NCBI RefSeq assembly: GCF_016920785.2
Contig: NW_024609944.1
Span: 620,001 to 684,000 of the forward strand
DNA: 64,000 bases
Direction: 5' to 3'
Origin: Ixodes scapularis
Taxonomy: Eukaryota > Arthropoda > Arachnida > Ixodida > Ixodidae
Under the pieces are notes generated by a model. It was not told the DNA's origin. It made no database searches and saw only the letters and a list, made by a program, of their open reading frames with translations. Below are positions 1 to 9,794 of this stretch, in pieces (the first letter of the stretch is position 1; every line of letters starts with the position of its first letter). The position numbers and the translations under genes are program-made.

Positions 1-1653
1 TTTTGTCAGACGGCGGCGCAAATGCTGCTACGGCGCGGGTCTTCTCGGGGTCAGGTAGAACACCTTTGTTGTTCACGACGTGGCCGAGGAACTTTAGTTC
101 CCCATAGGCGAACCGGCACTTTGTTGGCTTGAGTGACAGGCCGGCGGTCTTGATGGCTTGAAGCACGGCTCGAAGTCGTCTGAGGTGTTCGTCGAAATCT
201 CGTGAGAATACTACGACATCGTCCAGGTAGACGAGGCAGCTCTGCCATTTCAGACCTGCCAGCACGGTGTCCATGACGCGCTGGAAGGTGGCCGGTGCTG
301 TACAAAGTCCGAACGGCATCACTTTGAATTCGTACAGTCCGTCGGGAGTGACGAAGGCAGTTTTCTCCCGGTCACGTTCGTCGACTTCAATCTGCCAGTA
401 ACCACACTTCAGGTCCATCGACGAAAAATATCGGGAGTGGCGCAGTCGGTCTAACGTATCGTCGATGCGGGGGAGCGGATAGACGTCCTTCTTCGTCACA
501 GCGTTCAGTCGACGATAGTCCACGCAGAACCGCAGGGTCCCATCCTTCTTTTTTACAAGGACGACTGGGGACGCCCATGGACTTCTTGAGGGTTGAATGA
601 TGTCGTCGTCGAGCATCCCCTGGACTTGATCTTGAATCACTTTCCTTTCCTTTAAGGAGACTCGATACGGTGACTGGTGGACAGGGAGTGCGTCGGCGTC
701 AGTAATAATGCGATGTTTCGCCATTGGTGTTTGGCGAACTTTCGATGTCGTGGCAAAACAGTCACTGTATTCGGCGAGGAGGTCAACCAGTTGCCGGCGC
801 TTCGGAGCTGGGAGCTCGGGGTCGATGTCGAGCGGCGGCGGCGTCGTGCTCTTCTGCTGTGGCGACGAGGTTTCCTCGGAGATTGCGGTGACCACGGCTG
901 GCGCCTGAAGCTCCTCGATGTGGCCCACGGTGGTACCCTTCGTTAGGTGCTGCGGCTCCTCTCGAAAGTTCGTCACAAGAACAGTTGTGCGTCTTTCTTG
1001 GAGATCCGTCACGCCTCTTGCGACACCAATTCCTTTTTCGAGGAGCAGTTGTACGCTGCCTTCCAGAAGAGCTTCACCGTGCATGGCTGCGTCGGTTATA
1101 ACGGTGACGAAAACACTCGACCGCGACGGTAGGTTCACATGGTCGGCGATAACTCGGATCGCGGTTGACGTCGTGTTGATCTCCACCGGCGGTACGACGG
1201 GCTCTCGAAGCGTCAACTGGTTTGCAGCGAGGTCGATGACGGCGCCATACTCGCAGAGAAAGTCCATTCCGAGAATAACGTCCCTCGAACAGTCTTGCAG
1301 AACGACGAACTTCACAGGGCACGTCTCACCGTGGATCTCGACGCGAGCAGTGCACCTTCCGACTGGTGTGATGAGGTGCCCTCCGGCGGTTCGTATTTGA
1401 GGTCCATCCCACGGCGTAGTGACTTTTCGAAGGCGGCGGGAGAGTCTCCCACTCAAGACCGAGTAGTCTGCTCCGGTGTCCACGAGTGCTGATGCGTCGT
1501 GGCCGTCAATGACGACGTTTAGGTTATTGGACACCGCTGCAGGGGCGTCGTTTCGGTCTCTGGTAGCGTTCGAGTGGGGGCCCTCCGACGTTCGTGGAGG
1601 ATCTTGGCGTCGGTCGTCTTCGGCAACTCCACCTCCAGGGGTTGCCGCGCCTA
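1..1653 (-). CDS. pol: Ty3/gypsy Pol: aspartic protease and reverse transcriptase (partial)
   Basis: This polyprotein would cut Gag-Pol and copy element RNA into DNA inside cytoplasmic particles. The frame lies -1 relative to gag and is open from the gag stop to the window edge. The retropepsin active site LVDTGAD is encoded at about 1466-1486, followed by the ILGMDFL-type motif typical of gypsy proteases. Reverse transcriptase follows from about 670: the PYRVSLKE and SPWASPVVLVKKKDG blocks, then MDLKCGYWQI near 400 and the catalytic YLDD at 218-229, then FLGHVV near 90. RNase H and integrase are beyond the edge. No own start codon is needed because it is expected to be made by -1 frameshifting at 1654-1660. 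Family call is firm; activity is untested. Confidence 0.93.
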
Positions 1654-1660
1654 GTTTCCC
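1595..1660 (-). promoter_or_regulatory. -1 ribosomal frameshift signal (slippery heptamer plus predicted pseudoknot)
   Basis: On the minus strand the gag frame ends G GGA AAC TAG: heptamer GGGAAAC at 1660-1654 and the gag stop at 1653-1651. Six bases after the heptamer a perfect 7-bp stem can form between 1647-1641 (CGGCAAC) and 1627-1621 (GTTGCCG). Loop bases 1637-1632 (TGGAGG) are complementary to 1600-1595 (CCTCCA), which would make an H-type pseudoknot. The -1 frame is open across the stop and leads into protease. GGGAAAC is a known -1 slip site type in retroviruses; its use here is inference. Confidence 0.75.
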
Positions 1661-3045
1661 CGGCGTGGAGCGAGGGGCGACAGGCTTTCACGTCGGGGTC
1701 GGTGCATCGGCGAAGCTGGACGTCGTGGCGAAGGCGACCGGAACTCTCGGCGGGACGCAGGCTCGGGGGACTGAGGTCGTCGCAGGTACTCGTCGATCTC
1801 CCGAGGGCGTTCACCATACCGGGGGCGCGGGTCGCTTGGGTGGAATCCGCGCAGCCCGAGTCGTCGGTATGGGCATCGGCGGTACACATGGTCAGCTTCC
1901 CCGCAGTGGTAACACAGCGGGCGTCGGTCGGCCGTCCTCCAGACGTCTGTCTTCCTCGGCGCAGGTCGCTCTGGGGGAACGTGCGCCTGATCTTCCTGTC
2001 GTCGGGGGTACTGCGGCGTTGGGGCGTCTCTTCGGGGCGGCGCCGTGGCTTGGCGGGAAGCTTGCGGCGGTCGTCGGGCCATGGCGGCGTAGCTCAACGT
2101 CGGTTCCTCCGGTGCCACCGTGGTGAGGGGAACCTCTGGTTGGAGCGCCCGTTGTACTTCCTCGCGCACAGCCTCGGCAATGGAGAGTGTCGCTGGACGA
2201 CTTGCGGCTGGCAGCAACTGGCGGAGTTCCTCCCGGACGACCTTCCGGATAATTTCGCGGATGTCCGTACCAGGAGCGTTCTCGCCGCCAAGCAGCGCGG
2301 TTGCAGCGACACTTGAATGTCGCTGGTAGTGGGAAGCGCGCGCTTGGAGGGCGCGCTCGATGTTGGTCGCCTCGGTGACGAAGGCTTCGACGGTGCCCGG
2401 CGGGTTGCGCACGAGGCCTCCAAAGATGTCGTCTCTCACCCCGCGCATGAGGACCCGCAGCTTCTTGTCGTCTGTGGCTCGTGGGTCGGCACGGACGCTC
2501 AGGCGGAGGACATCTTCTACGAAGCTTGTGACGCTTTCGTCGGGGCCCTGCGTTCGAATTCGGAGGAGATCTTCTGCCTTCTCCCGTCGGTGTAGGGTGG
2601 CGAACGTCCGCTGCAACTCGGCCACACAGATGTCCCACGACGTAAGCGAAGCCTCGTGATTCTCGAACCAATGCCTCGCAGTACCCTCCAGCGAAAAGTA
2701 GAGGTTCTGGAGGCACTGCTCCGCAGTCCATCCGTTGTGGCGCGCCACACGCTCGTAGTGCTTGATCCAGTCTTCGACATCCTCGTGGATCTCGCCGTGG
2801 AAGGATGTCGGCGTACGGGGAGCTGCGGGCAGGTAGACGATGGCAGGAGCGGTGGGCGTCGGCGACTGGTTGGCCATCGTCGGCTTCGTTGGCTGCTTGG
2901 TCCTGGGCGGCAGAAGTTCGTGTTCCGGGGGTAGACCTCGGATGCGGCGACTTGACCGGGTCTCGATCTGGTCTTCGTCGGGTCCTCGGGAGGCTGGGTC
3001 CGGACTTGTACTGCGGGACCTCGGAGGGGTACGCGGCAGGGGCAT
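1651..3045 (-). CDS. gag: Ty3/gypsy Gag polyprotein, 464 aa
   Basis: Gag would form the particle that packages element RNA. The N-terminal third is Pro-rich; from about residue 75 there is a retrotransposon-gag capsid domain with the DVEDWIKHYERVA and WFENHEASLTSWD blocks. A single zinc knuckle C-X2-C-X4-H-X4-C lies at about residues 378-391 (CYHCGEADHVYRRC), followed by an Arg/Pro/Ser-rich tail. The first ATG is at 3045, only about 20 bases past the primer site; a second in-frame ATG (MANQSP, residue 57) just before the capsid domain is an equally good start. The stop overlaps the frameshift signal. The frame is intact end to end. Confidence 0.9.
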   Translation of the reverse strand: MPLPRTPPRSRSTSPDPASRGPDEDQIETRSSRRIRGLPPEHELLPPRTKQPTKPTMANQSPTPTAPAIVYLPAAPRTPTSFHGEIHEDVEDWIKHYERVARHNGWTAEQCLQNLYFSLEGTARHWFENHEASLTSWDICVAELQRTFATLHRREKAEDLLRIRTQGPDESVTSFVEDVLRLSVRADPRATDDKKLRVLMRGVRDDIFGGLVRNPPGTVEAFVTEATNIERALQARASHYQRHSSVAATALLGGENAPGTDIREIIRKVVREELRQLLPAASRPATLSIAEAVREEVQRALQPEVPLTTVAPEEPTLSYAAMARRPPQASRQATAPPRRDAPTPQYPRRQEDQAHVPPERPAPRKTDVWRTADRRPLCYHCGEADHVYRRCPYRRLGLRGFHPSDPRPRYGERPREIDEYLRRPQSPEPASRREFRSPSPRRPASPMHRPRRESLSPLAPRRGN

Positions 3046-3049
3046 GCGT

Positions 3050-3067
3050 TACCCAGCACCTCCACCA
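3050..3067 (-). other. Primer-binding site candidate
   Basis: Three bases inside the LTR end the minus strand starts TGGTGGAGGTGCTGGGTA. A TGG start just after the LTR is what a tRNA 3' CCA end would pair with. I cannot name the tRNA without a tRNA set. Confidence 0.55.
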
Positions 3068-3070
3068 AAA

Positions 3071-3429
3071 TGTCACGGGTGGTGACCAAACAAAAACAGG
3101 AAATAAACAGGAAGAAATAAACGTTTAATGTGGCGAACTTGTGCCAAAAATAAAAGAGTATAAAAGATAATTATAGAGCGTCGCGGGCGTCGAAGTCGGC
3201 GTGGCAGCAGAGTCGAACGCTGGGGCGAGACTGACTCGACAAGGTCGCGGGCGGCCTCTTATCTAGAGTGAGTCACTATCTCGAAGATAAGGCGGGGAAG
3301 GTTCGAGCGTAGTGCGCTTGGGGCGAGAATGAGCACGCACTTTCTAGAACAACAAAAGCAGGCATAAACGATAGAAGTTATGTTTGTAGCAAGAATAAAC
3401 GAGAAGCTTCTGCAAGTCTGCGCGCGGCA
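3071..3429 (-). repeat. 5' LTR of the gypsy element (about 359 bp)
   Basis: Bounds are set by comparison with the solo LTR at 58216-58593 and by TG/CA ends: on the minus strand it begins TGCCGC at 3429 and ends GTGACA at 3071. Long matching blocks with the solo LTR include the stretches around 3127-3150 and 3225-3330. Heat-shock-element-like TTCnnGAA units occur at 3342-3349 and 3403-3410. The outer target duplication cannot be checked because the other end is outside the window. Confidence 0.85.
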
Positions 3430-4439
3430 ATATTGTATTAAAGGCTCTCCAGATAACTACCACTAAATAAAAAAACTACCCGGCAATTTAAAATTGTACT
3501 CTCATTTTTGTGTTTTTTTAATATTTTTATTCAACTGAGTCTGTTGCAATAATCGCAAGAAAAAGTTGACAATAGGAAAGGGATGAAAAGAGGGCATCAC
3601 GAGAGGACGGGGCCTCAGAGATCAGGAAATTGAGAAGCCGAAGAGCGGTCCTCCTATTACGGTCATTAGTCGCCACCATATTGGGGAACTGCCACCGTTC
3701 CCCTATTAGCCTTTCCGCCGACCATGTCGAGGCTGCAATAACCGCGTGGCGACTGATGCGTTCTTGATAGCTCTTCGACTCACGCTGCCTTGCTCACTCT
3801 TTCAGCAGGCATTGGTTCTCGACACCTGGCCTGCTCTCAATGTTGACTCGAGTTCGATTAGCTATATAGGCCTGTGGGGAACCCTTTCTATCTTTTTGAT
3901 AAGAATGGCTCATTTAGCGATAAACAATGGTCACAACGCCCCGCCGTGGCAGTATTGTTTAACATGCGCACCCCTTATGTTTACGCAGATCGTCTTCGTC
4001 TGCGTGCTGAGTGCCTCATCATTCTGGGCAGCCATTTCAGCAGGAAGACTTGACGTCGTCAACAATCACTTACCACGCGACGGATCTGACGCAGCAGGTG
4101 ATCATCCCGATGCACGTGGCCAACATCTACGTCGCAACTCTCACGTGCAAGTTGATGTCGAGAGAAAATCCCGCACAATCTGAGCATATAAGGTGAATGA
4201 CAGCGCTCCCTTCCTTCGGTGGATACAGCAATTTCGCCATGGTAACACTGCTTAACAGTCACCCCATCATGTTTACGCTGGTTGGTGGTTGTAAATATGG
4301 TTTCCATAGCAAGTGTCTAAACTTAGTTTTGTTGCCGTTTCCACGGGTGTTCGTGCAATCTGTGAATGATTGTTGTCATTAGCAGGTCTGTTACTGAAGC
4401 TTTCTGGTTATGCTGAAAAAACACCATGGCTTATAACTG
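3430..4439. other. Unassigned region
   Basis: No recognisable gene. An open frame at 3746-4183 (145 aa, plus) has a hydrophobic middle part but no family I recognise, and its tail is matched by another overlapping frame, so I do not call it a gene. The area may contain the 5' untranslated part of LINE-1. Confidence 0.4.
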
Positions 4440-5466
4440 ATGCCATGTTTTCTGAAATGCTCTAAACACAGAAAAAAAATATTTCAAAAGATTAGTGAAA
4501 TCCAAAATAAACAAACCATTTCAGAAGATAATCTAGATGTGCTTCCAAATAGTCTTTACTCTATTGAGCAAAATCTAGAAATAGTGGATGGAAGCAGTAA
4601 GAGATTCGTTCCTGTAGAGAATAAGATTGCTAGCCGTGGCCTTGAAATTATCTTGCTCAAAAGACAAAGCGACGTTGTTAATATCGTTCACTTAAAAGCA
4701 ACCTCGTCGTGACAGAAATTAAAGAAACTATCCTACAAAATCAGGAAGTACTACGAGGCGAACAAATCATGAGGTGTTTGGCGGTATACTGAAAGTGAAA
4801 GTAGAAAGTCGATTTGATTGACCGGGTTCACAAAATTAACAGACACATTCCCAATAGAACTCGGTCTATGCGCCGAGAAACTGAGGGAGAGGAGGAAATG
4901 AGAGAGCGTGGGGACGTCGGAACGCCGAGGTCTGGTTGGAATGATTAGTGGGTAGACTTAAACGCTGCCTTTGTACCCCCTGCACCCGTCGAAAGCGTTC
5001 AAATGTGTGAGCCAAACGCCGGTCGTTGTTTCGCTTTCTAACACGTTCCACTAGTGCAGCGGAGACAAGGGCTGCCAGCTTTAGGCCTACCCACTAATCA
5101 TTCCAACCAGAGATCGGCGTTCTGATGTCTTCGCGCGTTCTTGTCTCCTCCTCTCCCTCACTTTCTTGGCGTATTATTTAGAAACTTGCCGATTTGCGAG
5201 ATAAAAAATAGTTGATAATTGGTCTAAGTTTAAGGGTTCCCATTGACTATCAACCAAGACAACTGTAAAAGAGTTGTTGATATCTGGACACAAGAATTGA
5301 ACTCTACCGTAGATGAACGAAAGGACAATGCAAAAGTAAAATTATTGTTTGATAAAGTCAAGGTAAACAACGTTCTCTACGCTTCAAACGAAGCTGTGAA
5401 AAATATAAGTGTGCGACATCACCGAATAACTATTACCAATGACATCATAATAAAAAGAGCTTCAGA
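4440..5466 (+). pseudogene. LINE-1 ORF1 remnant
   Basis: The stretch 4440-4712 reads as 90 aa of charged, probably helical sequence, and 5243-5470 as 75 aa ending just before the endonuclease start. This layout is what a CR1/L2 ORF1 (RNA-binding protein with a coiled coil) would leave. A MITE sits between the two parts. No diagnostic motif survives, so the call rests on position directly upstream of the endonuclease. Confidence 0.45.
4871..5171. mobile_element. Foldback MITE, family M1, copy 1
   Basis: Both ends form a long imperfect inverted repeat: the CGCCGAGAAACTGAGGGAGAG start pairs with the CTCTCCCTCACTTTCTTGGCG end, and inner arms around 4913-4960 pair with 5085-5135 (ACCCACTAATCATTCCAACC). 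A shorter relative lies at 5517-5710. Flanks share TAT, a possible 3-bp target duplication. No coding sequence. Confidence 0.75.
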
Positions 5467-6205
5467 CTAATTAGCATAAACGCACGAAGCGTCTTAAACA
5501 AGGTTGACCTTATGCGGAGGGGAAGTTCGTCTGCTGCTTTTTGCAGGGATTGTGATGACGTCAGAACGCCGAGCTCTGATTGGCTCTCATGGAAGAATAG
5601 TGGGTAGACCTCAAAGCAAGCTGCCTTAGGGTCTTCCCACCCTCCATCGGTCAGAGCCAAATAGATATCGGCGTTCTGTCGTCGCCACAACCCCTGCAAG
5701 GAGGCAAACCAAATTGCGCTCCTCATTGAAATCGCACAAGGCTGACGTTATGATAATCACAGAGACGTGGCTTCGCCATACTATTTTAGACAATAAAAAT
5801 GCGGCCGTAAATTACAGCATAGTCAGGAAAGACAGAAAAAAAAATGTCGGTGTTGCACGTCTAATAAAAAGCAATATTAAATTCACGGTGATTGAGGAGG
5901 TTGAAGGCGTTGAAGCATTCTAGAACCGTATAAATCGAAATCATGAAACCGTTGTATTGTCAGGAATATACAGGCTGCCAAATACTTCAGTCAAACTCAG
6001 AGATTATATGGACAATGAAGGACATCAAAATGATAACACCTCGTTAGTGGGCAACTTTAGTTTACAATGTATAGATTGGCAGGCGCTTTCAACTGGAACA
6101 GATGCAGCTGCTAGCTGCGACCAGCTATTGCACCTTGTGTTCTGTTATGCTCAGGTAGTCACAGACACACAAACGTCTTCCACAGTATTTTCTCTGACGT
6201 AATAG
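5467..6205 (+). pseudogene. LINE-1 AP endonuclease domain, broken
   Basis: The frame opens with INARSVLNKVD at 5474-5510, the typical first strand of CR1/L2 endonucleases. After the MITE at 5517-5710 it resumes with KADVMIITETWL (about 5732-5770), holding the catalytic Glu of the ETWL motif. Further blocks are GIYRLPNTS (5963) and VGNFSLQCIDWQ (6047), the counterpart of VGDFNLPDIDW with the key Asp replaced by Asn. The enzyme would nick target DNA to prime reverse transcription. Several stops show it is dead. Confidence 0.75.
5517..5710. mobile_element. Foldback MITE, family M1, copy 2
   Basis: Arms around 5543-5590 and 5655-5700 are inverted copies (TTGCAGGG...CAGAACGCCGAG against CGGCGTTCTG...CCCTGCAA). 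The core shares GACGTCAGAACGCCGAG and AGTGGGTAGACCT with copy 1 at 4871-5171. It splits the LINE-1 endonuclease between the INARS and TETW blocks. Confidence 0.7.
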
Positions 6206-6841
6206 TTATTTCCAGCAATAAAAGTTCGTTTCTTTTCGATTGTGAGCTTGTAGAGCACATATCGGTCCATAAAATAATTGTAGGGTCGACGGTAAACACG
6301 TACCCCGCCACACTTAACCCCGTTCACATAAATCATTAATCAACTTTAAAGCCGCTGATGGCGTTAGTGTTTTAGACTATATCTAGAAAACTTATTTGGT
6401 AATTTCCAGTTCCTTTGTAAATCATCTGCCGACACTGACAATTCTGTGAGATTATTTTGTTGGAGGGCTAACGTACTCTATTAATCGGTTTGTAGCTTCG
6501 TATACAAAAACGATCAAAACAAATTCCTTATATTGCTAGAAAAATTAATAATTTTAAGAAAAGATAAAGTGGTTTAGAAAACCCCTTGCGCTAAAACCAA
6601 ATTTGAGTAAATCTGTGAATCTTTACGAGCCTGAAAAGGCTTGTGAAATATTCAAGGGCAAAAATTTTAGAACGTTACACTTAAAAAGTTTTTTTTCCTT
6701 ACTCGCGCTATTGCGAAGGTCTGGCTGAATGCTAATTTTTCGTGCTAATCAGAAAAGTGTCTGAGGCAACAATATAAAACGTGTTAAAGGTTTAAATTTT
6801 TTTATCGGTATTTGCAAGAGATACAAAAGAATTTGCCGGTT

Positions 6842-6866
6842 TATATATATATATATATATATATAT
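6842..6866. repeat. (TA)n microsatellite
   Basis: An uninterrupted TA run of about 25 bases within LINE-1. Confidence 0.95.
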
Positions 6867-7008
6867 TTTTCTTATTACCCTTCAATTAGAGATATAAAAT
6901 GCACGAAGATGGAATTTTGAACTTATTGCCTAATATAGACGTTAAGAAAAGCGCGGTCGGTCCTGATTAAATTCCAAATGCGTTCTTAAAAAGGTGTGGA
7001 GAAAGTGC

Positions 7009-7132
7009 ATATTGAGATTTGATAAAAAGCGAAACGACGAGGAAGGTAAATACGAGGTAGACGACTAAGAGCGCTCGTTCCTGTCTCCCTCGTATTTCCT
7101 TCCTCGTAGTTTTTAGCTTTCATATCTCAATA
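7009..7132. mobile_element. Foldback MITE, about 124 bp
   Basis: CATATTGAGATTTGATAAAA at the left pairs with the right end TCATATCTCAATATG, and GACGAGGAAGGTAAATACGAGG pairs with CCTCGTATTTCCTTCCTCG. The whole unit is nearly one hairpin, inserted between the LINE-1 linker and RT. Confidence 0.75.
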
Positions 7133-7510
7133 TGTACAACCAACTAACCCACCAGATGATCTTAATCCATATTAAAAGGGTTGCAAAATGTCTTAATTTT
7201 ATTTTTCAGTCTGCTATAAAAAATGGTTCCTCGCTTACTGCGCGAAAGACTTCAAAAATTATACCTATTCATATATCTGGTTTGGTTTCTTCTGTCGCCA
7301 CCGACCGTCCTATAGCTCTAATTAGTTTACTACATGCTCCAAACTGCTGGAACACATAGTATTAAGACATATTTCAACATTACTCAATGTAGATGGTTGA
7401 GCGTGTTGGTTTTTAAGTTACAATAACGAAAGAGGGACATGAAAGACAAACAGACAGCATACTTTAAGTACCGAAACGGCTTCCGCAAAGGCCTCACTAC
7501 GACTAAACTC

Positions 7511-8092
7511 ACTGGATTCTGGGAAAATAGCGCCATTGCCTTCCCTGCCTGCTAACCGAACACAAGCCATTACTAACATACAGAGGAACAAAACCTCTCA
7601 AGGCGATTGGCAAATCGCTCTCCGTTGCCATGACAACCGCCATTTCGACCCCTTCAAATCATCGAAGCTTCGAGAGGGTCGTTCTAATCCAATCGCACAA
7701 AGATCACCATGGAGCATAGTCGTACTGAAGGTGTTCCTCGCCAATATAAGCGTCTTTGGCACTGTGCATGTAATCAACTCATCTATCATGTTCATTTCCA
7801 CGGATCTCTTACAATTATATTGTTCTTGTCGATTTCAAAAGCAGAAAAATTATTTTTCAATGCTTCCAAGCACCGGCACCGCATGTGGGGTTGGTACAAA
7901 GATGTACGCTTGTTTCGCCGGTGTGTGGATAGCAAAATCTCTGTATACAAGAAACATGTCTATTAAGCTGTCCGTCACCAGATAATTTAAATCGGCTCCC
8001 CAAAAATACAGAGGTCCAGAACAATTTGTTCATTTCAAGGGCCAAAATGGCGACCACACGAGGAGCTTTGCGCTGCTTTCCCACAATCCAGT
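7511..8092. mobile_element. MITE candidate with short TIRs, about 582 bp
   Basis: The left end ACTGGATTCTGGGAAA and the right end TTTCCCACAATCCAGT are inverted copies with one mismatch, followed by a matching AGCGC. It separates LINE-1 RT blocks NGFRKGL and TINNRVQ. Open frames inside (for example 7536-7985) match nothing I know. No clear target duplication was found. Confidence 0.5.
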
Positions 8093-9489
8093 TACTATAA
8101 CTAAGATCAGGCAACTTTTAGAGACTCCATGACCTTGTTCAAACTATTAACAATCGCGTCCAAACTGACGTAATATTTTCATACTTTCAAACTTCGCAAA
8201 AGTATTCAACAAAGTGTCTCATCCTAAATTATGGCTTAAAATGAATACCAAATTTAAAACACAACCAATAGTTGTTTTTTTTGTTTTTTTTTTTAATCTT
8301 TCTTGACGAGTTTAGTGTGTTGAGTCTGGAAATTGTACGTCCAGCCTTACATTCGTCACTCCAGTTTAGAATCACAGGGTAGTGTGCTGGGGCCACTATT
8401 TCTAATATTTATAGATGACCTTAGCTACAAAATAATGTTCGAAATTAAGTAGTTTTTGACGACAGTGACCTGCACAATAAAATTAAAATCTACACCATCA
8501 AATCGACTTAAATGATAACCTACATAAAATCAAACAATGGTGCAATATGTGTAAATGATATTAAATCCAGTAAAATCACTATATTTCAAACTAACAAGAA
8601 AAAGAAAGCAAATTCTGCGTTACAAATGTTTTGTAGATGAAACCAAACTAAACGATGTATGTTAATATAAGTATTAATGATTAGCATTTACGAAACGATT
8701 TACGATGAAACGCTCACATTGAAAGCACCTTTACAAAGGCCAACAATGCCCTTGGGTACCTTAGGAGAAATCTAGCAAATGCTTTGCAATAAATAAAAAA
8801 AAGCATAGACCTTAAGGTTTTGCTAAGACCAGTCCTCGAGTATACGAAGATTGGGACCCATACCACTGTGACCAATTCCTCCTAACCAAAACAAAAAAAA
8901 AGTTTCAGCGACTTGCAGCAAGATCTACATCTAATAAATATAATCGTACCCCTTCCCTCACAAAATATTATAGGCCTCCTGAACTCTCGGCTCTTGAAGT
9001 AAAAACAGTGGGATCGCCTGAAGCTTTGTTTTTAGCTTTTCACGATAGAATTAAAGAGTAACGATAATTACAAGATTATACCCATTTATCAATGTACTTG
9101 GCACCGTCATAGTATGTATGCGAGATAACCAAAGCTAAAACCGGTTTCTTTAGAAAACTTTTCCTAGGACGATTAAGAAAGGAATGTATTTGCCACTCGA
9201 CACCGTCACTTTGGCGTTCGTGAATGACATTTTTAAAATTGTGGAGAGTGTCGTGCTCCTCAATATTATGGCACCATAAGCCATACACTCTAAAAATATA
9301 AAGCGCTTAGGACGCCGTCACGTCATTGTGTCACCTGACGTTGCGAAGATAAATTTCCCAGTTATATTAAGTCGAAAAATCAGCACGATCTATTAAGCGG
9401 GGAATTTCTCCCTGTTAAATTTAGCTTGGAAATGCGTTGTGCCATGGCCTCCTCTATACTGACAAAGCCTGGCGGATCGTTAAAAAATA

Positions 9490-9794
9490 AAGCCCGTGCG
9501 TCTACTTTTCCGCACAACACTCGGAAAGCCAATCACTTACGGTGGCAGCTCAGCAACTTATGATGGCAGCTCAGCGAATGACGATTCCGAAACACATGTT
9601 TGGATCAAAAGAACGCTGCCTGAGTTGTGCAATTAAGCAATGCAAGCGTGACATTTTGCATTGCTTAATGTCAAAGTCAGATTGCGTTTTTTCGTCAAAG
9701 CATATGTTTCGGCATCGTCATTCGCTGAGCTACCACCTTAAGTTGCGGTGATTGACTTTCCGAGTGTTGTGCGGGAAAGTAGACGCACGGGCTT
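9490..9794. mobile_element. Large palindromic MITE, about 305 bp
   Basis: The arms are near-perfect inverted copies: 9490-9536 (AAGCCCGTGCGTCTACTTTT and on to GCCAATCAC) against 9750-9794. A second internal pair, CAGCTCAGCGAATGACGATT (9556 on) and its complement at about 9718-9733, makes almost the full length a hairpin. A-rich and T-rich flanks hide any target duplication. No coding sequence. Confidence 0.85.

Larger units (their letters stand above)
1..3429 (-). mobile_element. Ty3/gypsy LTR retrotransposon, 5' part (continues past left edge)
   Basis: Read on the minus strand the order is LTR (3429-3071), a primer-binding site candidate, gag (3045-1651) and pol (from about 1653 to base 1). 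Pol shows protease and then reverse transcriptase, the Ty3/gypsy order. RNase H, integrase and the 3' LTR would lie to the left of base 1. I see no stop codon or frameshift lesion in the roughly 3 kb of coding sequence other than the gag/pol frame change, so this copy looks young. A related solo LTR lies at 58216-58593. Domain order and intact frames are seen; youth is inferred. Confidence 0.93.
4440..9260 (+). mobile_element. LINE-1: decayed CR1/L2-type non-LTR retrotransposon
   Basis: Fragments of one LINE appear in order on the plus strand: ORF1-like coiled-coil remnant (4440-5466), AP endonuclease (5467-6205), the endonuclease-RT linker (about 6910-7000), RT (7240-8450) and the C-terminal domain (8730-9260). 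Many stops and frameshifts are present. Four palindromic MITEs interrupt it (4871-5171, 5517-5710, 7009-7132, 7511-8092). The protein blocks match the CR1/L2 group by memory of family motifs; the exact clade is not resolved. Confidence 0.8.
6910..9260 (+). pseudogene. LINE-1 reverse transcriptase and C-terminal domain, broken
   Basis: Recognisable blocks in order: KKSAVGPD then IPNAFLKRCGES (6940-7010), the usual linker before RT; IPIHISG...DRPIALIS (7262-7325), RT motif 1-2a; NGFRKGLTTTKLTGF (7469-7513); TINNRVQTDVIF (8140-8180), SHPKLWLKM, then SQGSVLGPLFLIFIDDL (8370-8420). The YxDD motif is not readable. C-terminal blocks TKANNALGYLRRNLANA (8730-8780), LRPVLEY (8825) and KAKTGFFRKLF (about 9130) finish it. 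Two MITEs (7009-7132, 7511-8092) and many frameshifts break it. Confidence 0.75.

Noticed and set aside
1892..3089. Long minus and plus open frames over gag (for example 1892-3076, 2517-3089, 1476-2126)
   Set aside because: They are shadows of the gag frame, whose capsid domain and zinc knuckle settle the coding frame.
3746..4183. 145-aa frame with hydrophobic middle, possible membrane protein
   Set aside because: No signal peptide pattern or family motif, and overlapping frames are equally open.
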